A stretch of 6,109 nt of DNA from Armatimonadota bacterium (GTDB taxonomy: Bacteria > Armatimonadota > JAAZEB01), in contig DUUU01000355.1 of the NCBI GenBank assembly GCA_012841485.1, forward strand, positions 1 through 6,109. Direction: 5' to 3'. A program made the position numbers and the translations under genes. This document shows, in pieces, positions 6,043 through 6,109 of this stretch; the stretch's first letter is position 1; every line of letters begins with the position of its first letter. The notes beneath the pieces were generated by a model that was not told where the DNA came from, did no database searches, and was given only the letters and a program-made list of their open reading frames with translations.

Positions 6043-6109
6043 CGGCGCGTTCCCCTTCTGCCCCGCGAAGCGAGGCGTCCTGCCTATCCCGACGGAAAGG
6101 GGCAGCCGC
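6043..6109 (-). promoter_or_regulatory. Leader of the minus-strand operon (ribosome binding site at 6051-6059)
   Basis: This is the sequence upstream of the first operon gene. It holds AGAAGGGGA at 6051-6059 on the minus strand. A 7-bp stem with a 3-nt loop (6060-6066 with 6070-6076, one U-G pair in the minus-strand RNA) sits right before it. No -10/-35 elements are evident in the 67 bases available, so the promoter may lie beyond the window or the operon may extend further upstream. The gene's own frame is open without a stop through this stretch, but there is no better start in it. Confidence 0.35.

Overview
This is a GC-rich window (roughly 60-65% by eye) from a bacterial chromosome. Third codon positions favour C or G, and one gene appears to start with TTG. 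The mix of genes suggests a free-living, carbohydrate-degrading bacterium: a ferredoxin-type aldo/keto reductase, a class II aldolase-like protein, an amidohydrolase_2 enzyme and a DUF4432 aldose-epimerase-like protein. From memory such sets occur in Chloroflexi, Armatimonadota, Planctomycetes and similar groups, but the sequence alone does not fix the phylum. There are no rRNA or tRNA genes, insertion sequences, CRISPR arrays or long repeats.

Layout from left to right. Positions 1-104 probably hold the 5' end of a minus-strand gene that runs off the left edge. After a 77-bp gap, an aldo/keto reductase with a C-terminal two-cluster ferredoxin module runs on the plus strand (182-1300). A strong 15-bp inverted repeat (1319-1349) separates it from a convergent minus-strand block. 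Read in transcription order, that block is an unrecognised 413-residue cysteine-rich protein (6042-4801), a DUF4432 sugar-epimerase-like protein (4721-3654), an amidohydrolase_2 enzyme (3614-2502) and a class II fructose-bisphosphate-aldolase-like protein (2426-1374). Gaps inside the block are 79, 39 and 75 bp. There is no convincing terminator or promoter between the genes, so it reads as a single operon.

How the genes may work together (inference): a DUF4432 protein, a TIM-barrel metal hydrolase and a TIM-barrel aldolase fit the breakdown of an unusual sugar or sugar acid through anomer conversion, hydrolysis (for example of a lactone) and C-C cleavage. No kinase, dehydratase, transporter or regulator lies in the window, so the pathway is incomplete here and the substrate is unknown. 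The most interesting points are the uncharacterised first operon gene with clustered cysteines, the aldolase homologue with altered metal and phosphate sites, and the reductase that seems to lack the usual catalytic histidine.
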